64,000 nucleotides of DNA, from NCBI GenBank assembly GCA_964584665.1, contig CAZPAO010000001.1:1-64000 (forward strand). Direction: 5' to 3'. Shown here in pieces: positions 47,239 to 57,246 of this stretch (within the stretch, counting starts at the first letter, position 1; every line of letters begins with the position of its first letter). Under the pieces are notes generated by a model that did no database searches, was not told the DNA's origin, and saw only the letters and a list, made by a program, of their open reading frames with translations. The position numbers were made by a program, and so were the translations under genes. Source of the stretch: DASUBN01 sp964584665. GTDB taxonomy: Bacteria; Pseudomonadota; Gammaproteobacteria; Natronospirales; REEB76.

Positions 47239-50200
47239 TCAGAATTTGGTTACCGGTTTCACGACGACCGGCGCGCCCACCAACACCGTGGGGGCCCCGG
47301 CCGCGAAGGCGGTCTTGTTGTAGTCCGGCACGTCCTTGGCAAGCAGGGCGTTGAACTTGCCCAAGGCCTCGTCGAGCTTGGGGGTGATCTCGCTGTCGAG
47401 GTCAGTCAACGATTGAAGCATGGGCTGCGGATCGCCGGAGCTGCCGTAGGACAGGTATAGGAGCTGGGTATCCAGCTTGGCCAGGTAGTGGATGTCGTCT
47501 TCCGGTGCATCCTTCTGCACCTCGGTGTTGTACACCGAACCCTTGAGGTCGCTGAGCTGCTTGGACAGCGCCTTGGCCTGATCCGCCGCGGCCTTGTACC
47601 TGCCCTTGTCTGTGTCCTCCATGCCGTCCACCTGGCCGCTGAATGCATCGAGCGAGGACTTCATGGCGGTGAGGCGGTTCATCATCTCGGCATAGGCGTT
47701 AAGCTCGTTACGCACCTTGAGGCCCAGAGCGAGCTGCGCATGGGCATCCTCAGCCACGAACTTCTGGTTGGGGTCGAAGTGCACCGCCGCCTGGGTGGTC
47801 TCGGTCTTCCCGGCCACTGTCACCGCTACCTTGTAGGTGCCGGGCAGCACGTTCGGCCCGAAGCCGCCACCGCCGTCACCGCCACCCTGGAACTGCTTCT
47901 CGAAGTCCAGCTTGGTGGGGACGTCGTACTGCATGTTCCAGACGAAACGGTTGACGCCCTGCTTAGAGGGGCCGTACTGAGTGGCGACGGTGTTGCCCGC
48001 GACATCGGTCACCACGATCTTCACCGGCGACTTGTCGTCGGCCCCTTCGTTCTTGATCTCCTTCTTCAGGAAGTAGTCCAATACCACGCCGTTGGGGGCG
48101 TTGGGAGCAGCATAGCCGGTCTGGGTCTCGCCGCCGCGGTACCAGGTGACGAAGTGGGTGCCGTCGCCGGCGTCGAACAGGTGGAAGTCTTTGGCCGTGA
48201 CGCCGTCGTCCATCTGCTCGATGGGGCGTAGGTCGTCGAACACGAACAGTCCGCGGCCATGGGTCGCCACCGCGAGATCATTGTCCATGAATTTGACGTC
48301 GAACACCGGCACCGTGGGGAAACCGGCCTTGAGCTGCTGCCAGTGGTTGCCCGCGTCCTTCGAATACCAGAGGCCCGTCATGTTGCCGAGCATGAGGAAG
48401 CCTTTCACGTTGGGGCTCTCGCGCACCACCAGCACCGGCTGATCGGGGAGGCCCTTGTCGATGCGGCTCCAGGATTTGCCGTAGTCACTGGTCTTCCAAA
48501 CGTAGGCGTGCTTGTCGTCCAGCTCGTGGCCGTCGAATGCGGCGTAGGCGGTGCCCGCGTCGTAGGGCGAGACACCGATCTGGTAGACCCGCGACCACTT
48601 GGGAGCGCCGGAGGGCGTCACCGCATTCCAGCTCTTGCCGCCGTCACGAGACAGCTGCACCAGCCCGTCGTCGGTGCCCACCCAGATCACCTTCTCGTCC
48701 GTGGGGGCGAGGGTGATGGTGAGGATCGTGTCATAGGTCTCGGCGCCGGAAATGTCCTTGTTGACCGGGCCGCCGGAGAGATCCTGCTTGCCCTTGTCGT
48801 TGCGGGTCAGGTCGCCGCTGATGTCAGACCAGTGGATGCCGCCGTCGGTGCTCCTGAACAGCGCGTTGCCGCCGAGGTAGACGGTGTCGGCGCTGCTGGG
48901 GGAGACCGCGATGGGCGAGGTCCAGTTGAAGCGGTACTTGGAGTCCGCGATCTTCATGTCGGCCAGGAAGCCGGGACCGTGCAGGTAGGGCATGGCGAAC
49001 ACGGTGCGCTTGGTCTTGGTGTCGAAGCGCGTGATGGCGCCGTCCTGGGAATCCACGTACACCACGTCCGGGTCGCCGGGTGCCGGCACCGCGTACTCGC
49101 CGTCGCCGCCGGTGACGCTGTACCAGTCGTTGCCGTCCACCTGGCTGTTGGCGAGGGAACTCGAGGGTCCGCACCAGGCGCTGTTGTCCTGCAAGCCGGC
49201 GCAGAGGTTGTGGGGCTGGCGGCTGTCCACGCCCACCATGTAGTCCTGCTCCAGCGTCATGCCATCCATGAAACGCCATGACTTGGCCCCGTCCAGGCTG
49301 ATGAAGGCACCGCCGTCGTTGCCCTGGATGATGCGCTTGGGATCGGTGGGGTCGATCCAGATCGCGTGATGGTCCACGTGCACGCCCGGATCCGCGTAGC
49401 GGGCGGTCTTGCCGCCGTCCTTGGACATCATCATGAAGAAGGACAGGAAATAGATCTTGTCGGGGTCTTCCGGCGATACCAGCATGCGCGAGAAATAGAA
49501 GGGGCGCACGTCGAGGTTGTAGCTGTCGCTGGCCTTGGACCAACTGTCGCCCATGTCGCTGGAGGACCAGAGCAGGCCTTCGCCTCGCTTGGCCTCGATG
49601 ATGGCGTAGACGCGGTCGGGGTCGCTCGGGGCCATCGCCACGGCGATGCGGCCGAGAGTGCCGTCCGGCAGGTCCTTGCTGAGCTTCTTCCAGGTATCGC
49701 CGCCATCGAGCGAGCGCCACACGCCGCTCTCGGTGCCGCCGTCCACGAGTTCCCAGGGATGGCGTACCGCCTGCCACATGCCGGCGAACAGCACCTTGGG
49801 GTTGGCCGGGGACATGCTGAGGTCGGAGGCGCCGGTGTGGTCGCTCACGTACAGCACTTTCTTCCAGGTCTTGCCGCCGTCGACGGTCTTGAAGATGCCG
49901 CGATCCGGGTTGGCAGCCCAGGTGTGACCGAGCACCGCCACGAACACGGTGTTCGGATCCTGTGGGTCGACGATGACGCGCGAGATCTGGCCCGCATCCT
50001 TCAAGCCCATCTGCTGCCAGGTCTTGCCCGCGTCCGGCGAGAAATAGACGCCGGCGCCGTCGGTGACGTCGTTGCGGATGTTGGCTTCGCCGGTGCCGAC
50101 CCACACGTAGTTGGGATTGGAGGGTGCGAGCGCGATGGCTCCGATGGAGCCGGTGGCTTCATGTTCGAAGATCGGATTCCAGCTCAGGCCGCCGTCGGTG

Positions 50201-50424
50201 GTTTTCCACACGCCGCCGGAGGCGCCGCCTACGTAGTAGATGCTCGGGTTGCCCGGCACACCGGCCACCGCGGAGACACGTCCGCCGGCGCTGGCAGGAC
50301 CCAGGTTGCGGAACTTGAGGTTCTGGAACACATCGGGCGGATTGGAGTCGTCTGCGGCTGAGGCGGCAGCGCCGAACAGCAGGCAGGATAGGACCAGTAA
50401 CAGGGACCAGGCGGACTTCTGCAT
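47239..50424 (-). CDS. Exported VPS10/sortilin-like BNR-repeat protein
   Basis: 1061 residues with a clear signal peptide (MQKSAWSLLLVLSCLLFGAAASA). Residues 40-720 form a propeller of repeated BNR/Asp-box units (GGKTWKKVL, DGGDTWKKLS, DAGKTWQQMG), as in sortilin Vps10 domains and glycosidase-like exoproteins. A C-terminal region (about 800-1061) has a FlgD-like sandwich and a helical stretch. No catalytic residues can be assigned. It is encoded just beyond the T2SS block and a small barrel gene on the same strand; secretion by that machine is possible but unproven. Confidence 0.82.
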   Translation of the reverse strand: MQKSAWSLLLVLSCLLFGAAASAADDSNPPDVFQNLKFRNLGPASAGGRVSAVAGVPGNPSIYYVGGASGGVWKTTDGGLSWNPIFEHEATGSIGAIALAPSNPNYVWVGTGEANIRNDVTDGAGVYFSPDAGKTWQQMGLKDAGQISRVIVDPQDPNTVFVAVLGHTWAANPDRGIFKTVDGGKTWKKVLYVSDHTGASDLSMSPANPKVLFAGMWQAVRHPWELVDGGTESGVWRSLDGGDTWKKLSKDLPDGTLGRIAVAMAPSDPDRVYAIIEAKRGEGLLWSSSDMGDSWSKASDSYNLDVRPFYFSRMLVSPEDPDKIYFLSFFMMMSKDGGKTARYADPGVHVDHHAIWIDPTDPKRIIQGNDGGAFISLDGAKSWRFMDGMTLEQDYMVGVDSRQPHNLCAGLQDNSAWCGPSSSLANSQVDGNDWYSVTGGDGEYAVPAPGDPDVVYVDSQDGAITRFDTKTKRTVFAMPYLHGPGFLADMKIADSKYRFNWTSPIAVSPSSADTVYLGGNALFRSTDGGIHWSDISGDLTRNDKGKQDLSGGPVNKDISGAETYDTILTITLAPTDEKVIWVGTDDGLVQLSRDGGKSWNAVTPSGAPKWSRVYQIGVSPYDAGTAYAAFDGHELDDKHAYVWKTSDYGKSWSRIDKGLPDQPVLVVRESPNVKGFLMLGNMTGLWYSKDAGNHWQQLKAGFPTVPVFDVKFMDNDLAVATHGRGLFVFDDLRPIEQMDDGVTAKDFHLFDAGDGTHFVTWYRGGETQTGYAAPNAPNGVVLDYFLKKEIKNEGADDKSPVKIVVTDVAGNTVATQYGPSKQGVNRFVWNMQYDVPTKLDFEKQFQGGGDGGGGFGPNVLPGTYKVAVTVAGKTETTQAAVHFDPNQKFVAEDAHAQLALGLKVRNELNAYAEMMNRLTAMKSSLDAFSGQVDGMEDTDKGRYKAAADQAKALSKQLSDLKGSVYNTEVQKDAPEDDIHYLAKLDTQLLYLSYGSSGDPQPMLQSLTDLDSEITPKLDEALGKFNALLAKDVPDYNKTAFAAGAPTVLVGAPVVVKPVTKF

Positions 50425-50530
50425 GGCGCTCTCCGGTTGGCGATGCGCCCGGCAGGCGGCGCTCTTTTAAAGACTAGGCATTACCCCACCGCTTTGGGCA
50501 GCGGATGCGCCGTGGAGTTCCCCGGCGGGA

Positions 50531-51106
50531 TCAGAAATACCAGCGCACGAAGACCGTGGTGGTGTTGGCGTAGTTGCTGTCATGGGCATAGGAGAAGCCC
50601 ACCCCCAGCCAGGAGGTGGCATCCACCGTGAGACCCACCCCCAGCTCGTTGCTGCCTTGGGTCAGGTAGTTGTGGGCCAGCCAGCCATCCACCTCAACGA
50701 TGGACCAGGGCCGGTGCCGCAGACCGATGGCGAGGCGGTAACCGTCGTCGGTCGTGACGGTGCCGCCGGTGTCGACGCGGTGGTTGAGATAGAGCAGATC
50801 GGTGTAGATGTCGGTGTTCCCGTTGAGGCCGTCCTCGCCGGTGAAGCCGAACGTATAGTCCTTCTGGCTCAGTCCACCACCGATGTCGAGGCGTCCGTAA
50901 CCGGCCCGCACCTGCACGTCGCTCAGGAAGGTGTAAGAGAGGTCGCCCGAGGGGCCGCTCTGGCTTTGGCCGTACTGGGGCGCGACGCTCTGGTGGGTGA
51001 CTTCAAGCCAGTCGTACTTGAAGTTGGGGGTGTCAGCCAGTGCCGCGGCGGGAGCGAGCAGGGCGGTTAAGAGCAGGACGATGAGTCGCACGGGGATCCC
51101 CTTCAT
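50531..51106 (-). CDS. Small outer-membrane beta-barrel protein
   Basis: 191 residues from ATG 51106. Signal peptide (about 1-24), then alternating hydrophobic/polar strands (LSYTFLSDVQVRAGYGRLDI, DGYRLAIGLRHRPWSIVEV, LGVGFSYAHDSNYANTTTVF) and a terminal Phe in VFVRWYF, the signal recognised by the Bam complex. I do not recognise a specific family. It begins 2 bp after the gspF stop, so it is the distal gene of the secretion operon. A link to T2SS assembly or to an unrelated function cannot be told from sequence. Confidence 0.75.
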   Translation of the reverse strand: MKGIPVRLIVLLLTALLAPAAALADTPNFKYDWLEVTHQSVAPQYGQSQSGPSGDLSYTFLSDVQVRAGYGRLDIGGGLSQKDYTFGFTGEDGLNGNTDIYTDLLYLNHRVDTGGTVTTDDGYRLAIGLRHRPWSIVEVDGWLAHNYLTQGSNELGVGLTVDATSWLGVGFSYAHDSNYANTTTVFVRWYF

Positions 51107-51108
51107 GG

Positions 51109-52326
51109 TCAATGCACCATTGTATTCAAATCGAAGATGGGCAGCAGCACGCCGAGCACGATGAGCAGCACCAAGAGGCCCATGCACAGGATCAGCACCG
51201 GCTCGAACACGCCGACGAGCTTCGCCGTGAGCGCTTCCAGCTCGCGTTCCTGGTGCTGGGCGGCGCGCTCCAGCATCGCCGGGAGCTGGCCGCTGGCCTC
51301 GCCGCTGGCGATGAGATGCACGGTGATGGGCGGGAACAGCCGGCTGCGGATCAGCGCCTGGCTGATGGAGGACCCCTCGCGCACCCGCAGGGTCGCATCC
51401 GCCACAGCCTCGCGCATGGGGATGTTCTCCACTACCTCGCCGGAGATGCGCAGCGCCTCCAGCACCGGCACGCCGGCGCCGGCGAGGATGCTGAGTGTGC
51501 GGGTGAAGCGTGCAGTGTTGAGGCCGCGCACCAGCCGGCCCACCAGAGGCAGGCTTAGCTTGCGCAGGTCCCAGCGCTTCTGCACCGCCGGGTTGCGGAA
51601 CATGTAGGCGGTGACCACGACCGCGAGTATCCCCAGGATGAGCAGGTAGATGCCGTCCTTGCTCAGGAAGTTGCTGATGGCGATCAGGATCTCGGTCAGC
51701 AGAGGCAGCGCCTTCTTGGATTGCACATAGACCGCCGTGATCTTAGGCACCACGTAGGTCATGAGGAAGATGACGATGAGGATGGCCGTGCTCGTCAGGA
51801 TCATGGGGTAGAGCATGGCCAGGCCGATCTTCTGTCGCAACACCTGGCGGCCTTCCGCGTAGTCCGCCAGCCGCTCCAACACGCCGTCCAGGTGACCGGA
51901 GTGCTCGCCGGCGGCGACCGTGGAACGGAATATCTCGGGGAACACGTGTGGGAACTGCCCCAGGCCCTGGGCCAGGGTATGGCCTTCCATGACGCGGGCG
52001 CGCACGGCGAGCAGCATGCTCTTCAGCCGCGGCTTCTCTGATTGTTCGGAAGCGGCCAGCAACGCTTCTTCCACCGGCAGTGCGGAGCGCACCAGGGTGG
52101 CCAGCTGACGGGTGACGAGCGCCAGGTCCGAGGCGCTGATGCCGCGGCGGCTGCCCGAGATGCCGCGCGAGCCGCTGGTCTCGCGCTCAGCGGCTTCATG
52201 CACTTCCAGTGGTGAGAGACCCTGCTCGCGCAGCTGCTGACGCACCTGGCGCGGGGTGTCGCCTTCCAGCACGCCCTTGCGCTCGCGGCCCTGGGTATCG
52301 AGTGCGATGTAGACGAAGGCGCCCAT
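51109..52326 (-). CDS. gspF: Type II secretion system inner-membrane protein GspF
   Basis: 405 residues. N-terminal cytosolic domain (YIALDTQGRERKGVLEGDTP, about 1-60), two GspF four-helix domains, and three membrane helices (about 170-195, 225-245, 375-400). PTxVxS-type patterns include FPEIFRSTVAAGEHSGHLD and LIASGEASGQLPAMLERAA. It anchors the assembly platform of the secretion pseudopilus. Its start overlaps the gspE stop by one base. No pseudopilin genes are in this window. Confidence 0.93.
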   Translation of the reverse strand: MGAFVYIALDTQGRERKGVLEGDTPRQVRQQLREQGLSPLEVHEAAERETSGSRGISGSRRGISASDLALVTRQLATLVRSALPVEEALLAASEQSEKPRLKSMLLAVRARVMEGHTLAQGLGQFPHVFPEIFRSTVAAGEHSGHLDGVLERLADYAEGRQVLRQKIGLAMLYPMILTSTAILIVIFLMTYVVPKITAVYVQSKKALPLLTEILIAISNFLSKDGIYLLILGILAVVVTAYMFRNPAVQKRWDLRKLSLPLVGRLVRGLNTARFTRTLSILAGAGVPVLEALRISGEVVENIPMREAVADATLRVREGSSISQALIRSRLFPPITVHLIASGEASGQLPAMLERAAQHQERELEALTAKLVGVFEPVLILCMGLLVLLIVLGVLLPIFDLNTMVH

Positions 52327-53840
52327 CAGCCCTCGCGAGTGACCCGCAGTACTTCCTCGACGCTGGTGAGGCCAGCGAGCACCAGGCGCTTGCCGTCATC
52401 GCGGATGCTGGGCGTGAGGGTGCGGGCCTGCTTCTCCAGCGCCTGCTCACCGCTGCCATCGTGGATCATCGAGCGCATCTCCTCGTCCACCACCACCATC
52501 TCGTAGATACCGGTGCGGCCGCGGTAGCCCGTGCGCTTGCAGAGTTCGCAGCCTACCGGCTTGTAGAGGGTGGGCGGTTTGGCCTTGGGCAGGTCGAACA
52601 CCTTGATCTCGCGCTCGCCTGCGGTGTAGGGCTGCTTGCAGTCGGGACAGAGCAGGCGCACCAGGCGCTGCGCCAGCATGCCGAGCAGGGAGGAGGAGAG
52701 CAGGAAGGGTTCAACGCCCATATCGCGCAGGCGCGTGACCGCGCCCACGGCGGTGTTGGTGTGCAGGGTCGAGAGCACGAGATGGCCGGTCAGGCTCGCC
52801 TGCACCGCGATCTCGGCAGTCTCCAGGTCGCGGATCTCGCCCACCATCACCACGTCCGGGTCCTGGCGCAGGATTGCGCGCAGGCCGCGCGCGAAGGTCA
52901 TGTCCACGCGCGCGTTCACCTGGGTCTGGCCTATGCCATCGATGTAGTACTCGATGGGGTCCTCGACCGTCATGATGTTGCGGCTGCGGTCGTTGAGCCG
53001 CGCCAGGCTTGCGTACAACGTGGTGGTCTTGCCGGAACCGGTGGGGCCGGTGACCAGGATGATGCCGTGGGGCTTGTTGATCGTCTCGTTGATGAGGTCG
53101 CGGGTCTTGGGGTTCATCCCCAGGTGCTCGAGGTCGAGTCGACCCGCCTGTTTGTCCAGGAGACGCAACACCACCCTCTCGCCGTGGCCGGAAGGGAGGG
53201 TGGAGACGCGCACGTCCACCGCGCGGCCGGCGATGCGGATCGAGATGCGGCCGTCCTGGGGCAGGCGCTTCTCGGCGATGTCGAGCTTGGCCATTACCTT
53301 GATGCGCGACACCACCAGCGGCGCCACGCCGAGCTTGCGCTCCAGCACCACCCTGAGTACGCCGTCCACGCGGAAGCGCACCACCAGGCGGTTCTCGAAG
53401 GGTTCGATGTGGATGTCGGAGCCGTTCTCCTTGACCGCCTCGGTCAGGAGCGCGTTGATGAGCCGGATGATGGGCGCATCGTCCTCGCTCTCGACCAGGT
53501 CCTCGGGTTCCGGCAGCGCCTGGGCGATGCTGTCGAGATCGAGGCTGCCGTCCAGGTCGTCCATCACCATGGCCGCGCCGGACTGGCCCTCGTAGGCCTG
53601 CTGCAGCATGGCGTCGAACTCGTCGCGGCTCACTTCGCGCAGGTGCAGCGGCAATCCCAGCACACGGCGGGCTTCGATCAAGGCTTCTGGGTTCACGTCG
53701 CCGCGGTGCACCAACTGGACCTGGCCCTGCTCTATCCCCTCCACCAGCACGCCGTGGCGCTTCGCGAAGGAGAAAGGGAGGCGCCGGGGTGCGGCTGCTT
53801 CGCCCGCAGAGGCCTCAGGCAGCGCGGGGACGGGTTCCAT
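52326..53840 (-). CDS. gspE: Type II secretion system ATPase GspE
   Basis: 504 residues. N1E-like domain (about 20-110), then the ATPase with Walker A GPTGSGKTTTLYASLARL, Asp box, Walker B VMVGEIRDLETAEIAVQASL and a His box HLVLSTLHTNTA. The tetracysteine zinc motif is LCPDCKQ ... GCELCKRTGYRGRTG. It drives pseudopilus assembly from the cytosol. The first codons overlap the end of gspD by 26 bases. Confidence 0.96.
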   Translation of the reverse strand: MEPVPALPEASAGEAAAPRRLPFSFAKRHGVLVEGIEQGQVQLVHRGDVNPEALIEARRVLGLPLHLREVSRDEFDAMLQQAYEGQSGAAMVMDDLDGSLDLDSIAQALPEPEDLVESEDDAPIIRLINALLTEAVKENGSDIHIEPFENRLVVRFRVDGVLRVVLERKLGVAPLVVSRIKVMAKLDIAEKRLPQDGRISIRIAGRAVDVRVSTLPSGHGERVVLRLLDKQAGRLDLEHLGMNPKTRDLINETINKPHGIILVTGPTGSGKTTTLYASLARLNDRSRNIMTVEDPIEYYIDGIGQTQVNARVDMTFARGLRAILRQDPDVVMVGEIRDLETAEIAVQASLTGHLVLSTLHTNTAVGAVTRLRDMGVEPFLLSSSLLGMLAQRLVRLLCPDCKQPYTAGEREIKVFDLPKAKPPTLYKPVGCELCKRTGYRGRTGIYEMVVVDEEMRSMIHDGSGEQALEKQARTLTPSIRDDGKRLVLAGLTSVEEVLRVTREG

Positions 53841-56106
53841 AACCTTTGACGGCGGGCGGCGTGCCTGTGGCGGCGGCGGGCGCTACCGAAGTGGCGGCCT
53901 GCGGCGTCACCGAAGGCTGTGGCGCAGCCGCGCTGGTATCGGGCGGTGCAGGTGTCGCGGACGAGGGCGGCGCGTTCGTCAGCACCTTCGGCGCGGGGGT
54001 CGGCATCGGTGGCGGAGTATTCGTCGTCTGGGCGGGTTGCGCGTTCGGCACGGTGGCAGGCACCGGTGCAGGCGTGCGGTCCTGCTGCGCCGAAGCCGGG
54101 GACGAAGGCGTCTTGTCGCTGTCCAGCTTCTGCAGTTCGTTCAGCAGCGGACGGTCCTCGCCGGGCATCAGCTGTACGTCGCTACGGTCCTTGAGCTGCA
54201 GGTTACGCAGGTAGTTGTAGCGGTCGTTGGTGTAGTGCTGCGAGGTATCGCTGTCGCGCAGGATGGTGGGCTGGATGAAGACCATCAGGTTGCGCTTGGT
54301 GTTGGCAGTGCTGCGGTACTTGAACAGGTTGCCGATGAGCGGGATGCTGCCCAACACGGGCACCTGCTGTTCCGACTCGGTGAGCGAGTGGTCTATCAAG
54401 CCGCCCAGCACGATGATCTCGCCGGTCTTGGCCAGCACGTTTGTGGTGATCTCGCGTTCGTCCGTCACAGGCTGTCCGCCGATGCTGGTGGCGGTCAGGT
54501 TCGACACGTTCTGGTCGATCTTGAGCTGCACCGAGTCGCCCTCGTTGATCTGCGGCGTGATCTTGAGGGTGATGCCCACATCCTCCCGGTCCACCGTCTG
54601 GAAGGGGTTGATGACCGCGCTGCCGGTGGTGGTGGAGGAGCCGGTGGTGGCACCGGTGTACTGGCCGGTGACGAAGGGCACCTTCTGGGTGACCTTGATG
54701 GTGGCTTCCTGGTTGTCCAGGGTCACCACGCTCGGCGTGGAGAGGATGTTGGTCTCACCATCGCCCGAGAGGGCGCGCAGGAGCGCCGCGAAGCTGAAGC
54801 CGTTGCCGGAAGCGATCTTACCCACGCCCAACGTCAGACCCTGGGGCGGGGTGAAACCGGTGGTGCCGGTCGTGCCGGCCTGGCTGGCGGCCAAGGCACC
54901 CTGGCCCACGCCGATGATGCCGGCGCCGGTGTTGCTGAAGTCGGTCAGGCCCACGCCGCCGCCGTTGGCCGCGTCAGCCACCCAGGTCACACCGAGTTCG
55001 GCGGACTTGTCCGAAGTGAGTTCCGCCTCGATCGCCTGCACCAGGACCTGGGCGCGGCGGATGTCGAGCTTGCTGAGCACGTCCTGGATGGAACGCATCA
55101 GCTTCGGCGGCGCGGTGATGATGAGGGAGTTGGTGCGCTCGTCCGGGATCACCGAGATGTCGGTGTTGCCGCCTGCGGCTCCCGGGGCGGTCGCCGGCTT
55201 GCCGCCGCCACCCTGCTTGGAGAGGTCGGTGACGTAGCCCTTCAGTTCGTCGGAGATGTCCTTGGATTTGGCGTAACGCAGGTACACCACCTGGGTGTTG
55301 CCGCTCTCCAGCGGCATGTCGAGCTGGGTCACGAGCGCGCGCAGGTGCAGGCGCTGGCCCTTGTCGCCGCTCACCAGGATGGTGTTGGTGCGCTCGTCCG
55401 CCACCAGTTTCATCGGCGCGCCGTTCTGCCCGCTGGCGTCCGCTTGCATGAGCGAGTTGAGCACCTGCACCACGTCCGATGCGGGCGCATTCTGCAGGGG
55501 GATCATCTCGACGTCGTTCGCGGTGGCCTGGTCGATGCGCTGGATGATCTCCAGCATGCGCGTCACGTTGCTGGCACGGTCCGACATGATGAGCACGTTG
55601 GACTGCGGGTAGGCGGCGAGCTGCGCCTCGGTGGACATGAGCGGCCGCAGCACGGGCACGAGCTGCGTCGCCGAGACGTTGCTGATCTGCACCACCTCGG
55701 TGACGACAGCATCGCCGGGGGTGCCGGAGTTGTAGTCCGGTCCCGGCATCTGGCGTGCTTCCAGCGAGGGCACGATCTTGATGACCTGCCCGGCGGGCGC
55801 GGCGGCGAGGCCGTGCACCTCCAGCACCGAGAGGAAGGTCGCATAGACCGCGTCCGCGCTCACCGGCTTGGAGGAGACCACCGTGACGCGGCCCTGCACG
55901 CGCGGATCGATGATGAAGTTCTTGTGGGTGATCTGGCCGATGGTGGCCGCCACCTCGCGGATGTCCGCGTCCTTGAAGTTCAGCGTGATGCCGCCCTGGT
56001 CATCGGCCGCGAAAGCGCCTGCCGCCAGGAGGGCGGAGAGCGTCAGCAGTAGCGCAGCGATGCGCGTCCTGCGCAGGGTATGGGAGGCAAGCTTCTTCAC
56101 GCGCAC
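53815..56106 (-). CDS. gspD: Type II secretion system secretin GspD
   Basis: 763 residues. Signal peptide (about 1-33), N0 domain (INFKDADIREVA-type start), N1-N3 KH-like repeats (VLEVHGLAAAP; VIPDERTNSLIITA), and the secretin domain with LKITPQINEGDSVQLKI and TGEIIVLGGLIDHSLTESEQ near the end. A Pro/Ala/Thr-rich tail of about 100 residues follows, longer than usual. It forms the outer-membrane pore. A Gly/Thr-rich insert (TGTTGFTPPQG) lies in the barrel region. Confidence 0.95.
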   Translation of the reverse strand: MRVKKLASHTLRRTRIAALLLTLSALLAAGAFAADDQGGITLNFKDADIREVAATIGQITHKNFIIDPRVQGRVTVVSSKPVSADAVYATFLSVLEVHGLAAAPAGQVIKIVPSLEARQMPGPDYNSGTPGDAVVTEVVQISNVSATQLVPVLRPLMSTEAQLAAYPQSNVLIMSDRASNVTRMLEIIQRIDQATANDVEMIPLQNAPASDVVQVLNSLMQADASGQNGAPMKLVADERTNTILVSGDKGQRLHLRALVTQLDMPLESGNTQVVYLRYAKSKDISDELKGYVTDLSKQGGGGKPATAPGAAGGNTDISVIPDERTNSLIITAPPKLMRSIQDVLSKLDIRRAQVLVQAIEAELTSDKSAELGVTWVADAANGGGVGLTDFSNTGAGIIGVGQGALAASQAGTTGTTGFTPPQGLTLGVGKIASGNGFSFAALLRALSGDGETNILSTPSVVTLDNQEATIKVTQKVPFVTGQYTGATTGSSTTTGSAVINPFQTVDREDVGITLKITPQINEGDSVQLKIDQNVSNLTATSIGGQPVTDEREITTNVLAKTGEIIVLGGLIDHSLTESEQQVPVLGSIPLIGNLFKYRSTANTKRNLMVFIQPTILRDSDTSQHYTNDRYNYLRNLQLKDRSDVQLMPGEDRPLLNELQKLDSDKTPSSPASAQQDRTPAPVPATVPNAQPAQTTNTPPPMPTPAPKVLTNAPPSSATPAPPDTSAAAPQPSVTPQAATSVAPAAATGTPPAVKGYGTRPRAA

Positions 56107-56140
56107 ACCTTAATATATATGTGAACCCCAGCGCCACGGT

Positions 56141-57097
56141 TCATGGGGGGTTATCCGGGTCATCCTGGCCGTCCTGGTCCTGCTCGTCCTGCTGCTGCTG
56201 GCGGGACTGCCCGAGTTCCGGCGGCCCCATCTGCAGAACCTGGGTCTGGCTCTGTCCGTTGCGGGTGAGGGTGATGCTCACCTGGTCGCTGGTCTTCAGG
56301 CTCGACATCACCCGCATGCTCTGGGCGGGATCCGTCAGCGGGATGCCGTTCACCGCGGTGACCACGTCGCCGGGCTTGAGGCCCAGCTGGTTGAAAGCCG
56401 AAGGGTTGCCGGCGGGGTAGATGCGATAGCCGGTCAGCTTGCCGTGGTCCATCACCGGCATGGCGCGGATCACGTCCATCAGCCGCTGCGGGTTGTTCAT
56501 GATCTCCTGGCGCAGTTGCCCCAGGTTCTGGGGCTGCGGCGCGGCTTGCTGGCGCTGCATGGGCATGCCCGGGGAAGCCACGCCGACGCCGTTGTCGTCG
56601 GCCTTGGGCAGGCGCAGCGCTTCCACGCGTCCATCCCGCTCCAGCAGCACACGGTCCGGGTAGATGGCGCGGATCACCGCGCCGCCCGGGACCTGGCCGC
56701 CGATAGCGTAAGGCTGCTCATCGCCATTGGCCACGATCAGGGCGCGGGAATCGGCGGCGCGCTTGCCGGCGACGATGCCGTGCAGGGTGAGCGCCAGGGT
56801 GGTGTCGGGAGCGTTGTTCAGGTTCGTGGGGCCGGCTCCGGCGGTGCCGAAGATGTGCTTGGCCGCCACCTGCGAGGCCTCCACCTGGCGCACTGCGGGG
56901 GGCGGGGCGGTGCCCCCCGCCGCCTGCACCGGATGTTGCGGAATAAATGACCAGGTGAGGTCCGCCAGGATCCAGGCCAGGATCAGGATCAGGAACACCG
57001 TGACCAGGTTGGGGGCGGAATGCTGCAGGACGTGGCTCCAGCGCCGCAAGGTGGCTTCCATGCCGGGGTGGCGGAGCGGGAGAGTCTGCATTGCCAT
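56141..57097 (-). CDS. gspC: Type II secretion system protein GspC with PDZ domain
   Basis: 318 residues from ATG 57097 (57091 also possible; a start at 57151 would add 18 unlike residues). One N-terminal membrane helix (about 28-50, LVTVFLILILAWILADL), the homology region HIFGTAG ... LTLHGIVAG, a Gln-rich linker, and a C-terminal PDZ domain (about 205-290, GLKPGDVVTAVNGIPL). The end is an acidic Gln/Asp tail. GspC links the inner-membrane platform to GspD. It is divergent from the cyclase gene. Confidence 0.9.
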   Translation of the reverse strand: MAMQTLPLRHPGMEATLRRWSHVLQHSAPNLVTVFLILILAWILADLTWSFIPQHPVQAAGGTAPPPAVRQVEASQVAAKHIFGTAGAGPTNLNNAPDTTLALTLHGIVAGKRAADSRALIVANGDEQPYAIGGQVPGGAVIRAIYPDRVLLERDGRVEALRLPKADDNGVGVASPGMPMQRQQAAPQPQNLGQLRQEIMNNPQRLMDVIRAMPVMDHGKLTGYRIYPAGNPSAFNQLGLKPGDVVTAVNGIPLTDPAQSMRVMSSLKTSDQVSITLTRNGQSQTQVLQMGPPELGQSRQQQQDEQDQDGQDDPDNPP

Positions 57098-57246
57098 GGG
57101 CCAGTATGTGGGCCTGCCTAAAGTATGTCGACAGGCGAATACCCGCATCATAGCGGCGTCCCCCGCGGGGCCTCAAGGGGCGCGCGGGCCCCGGCCGGGT
57201 TCGGCTACACTTAGGCGACATAACAAGGCTCAAACCGGGGCGCCTT

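Noticed and set aside
52209..56052. Long open frames antisense to gspE and gspD
   Set aside because: Shadow frames of conserved genes in high-GC DNA.
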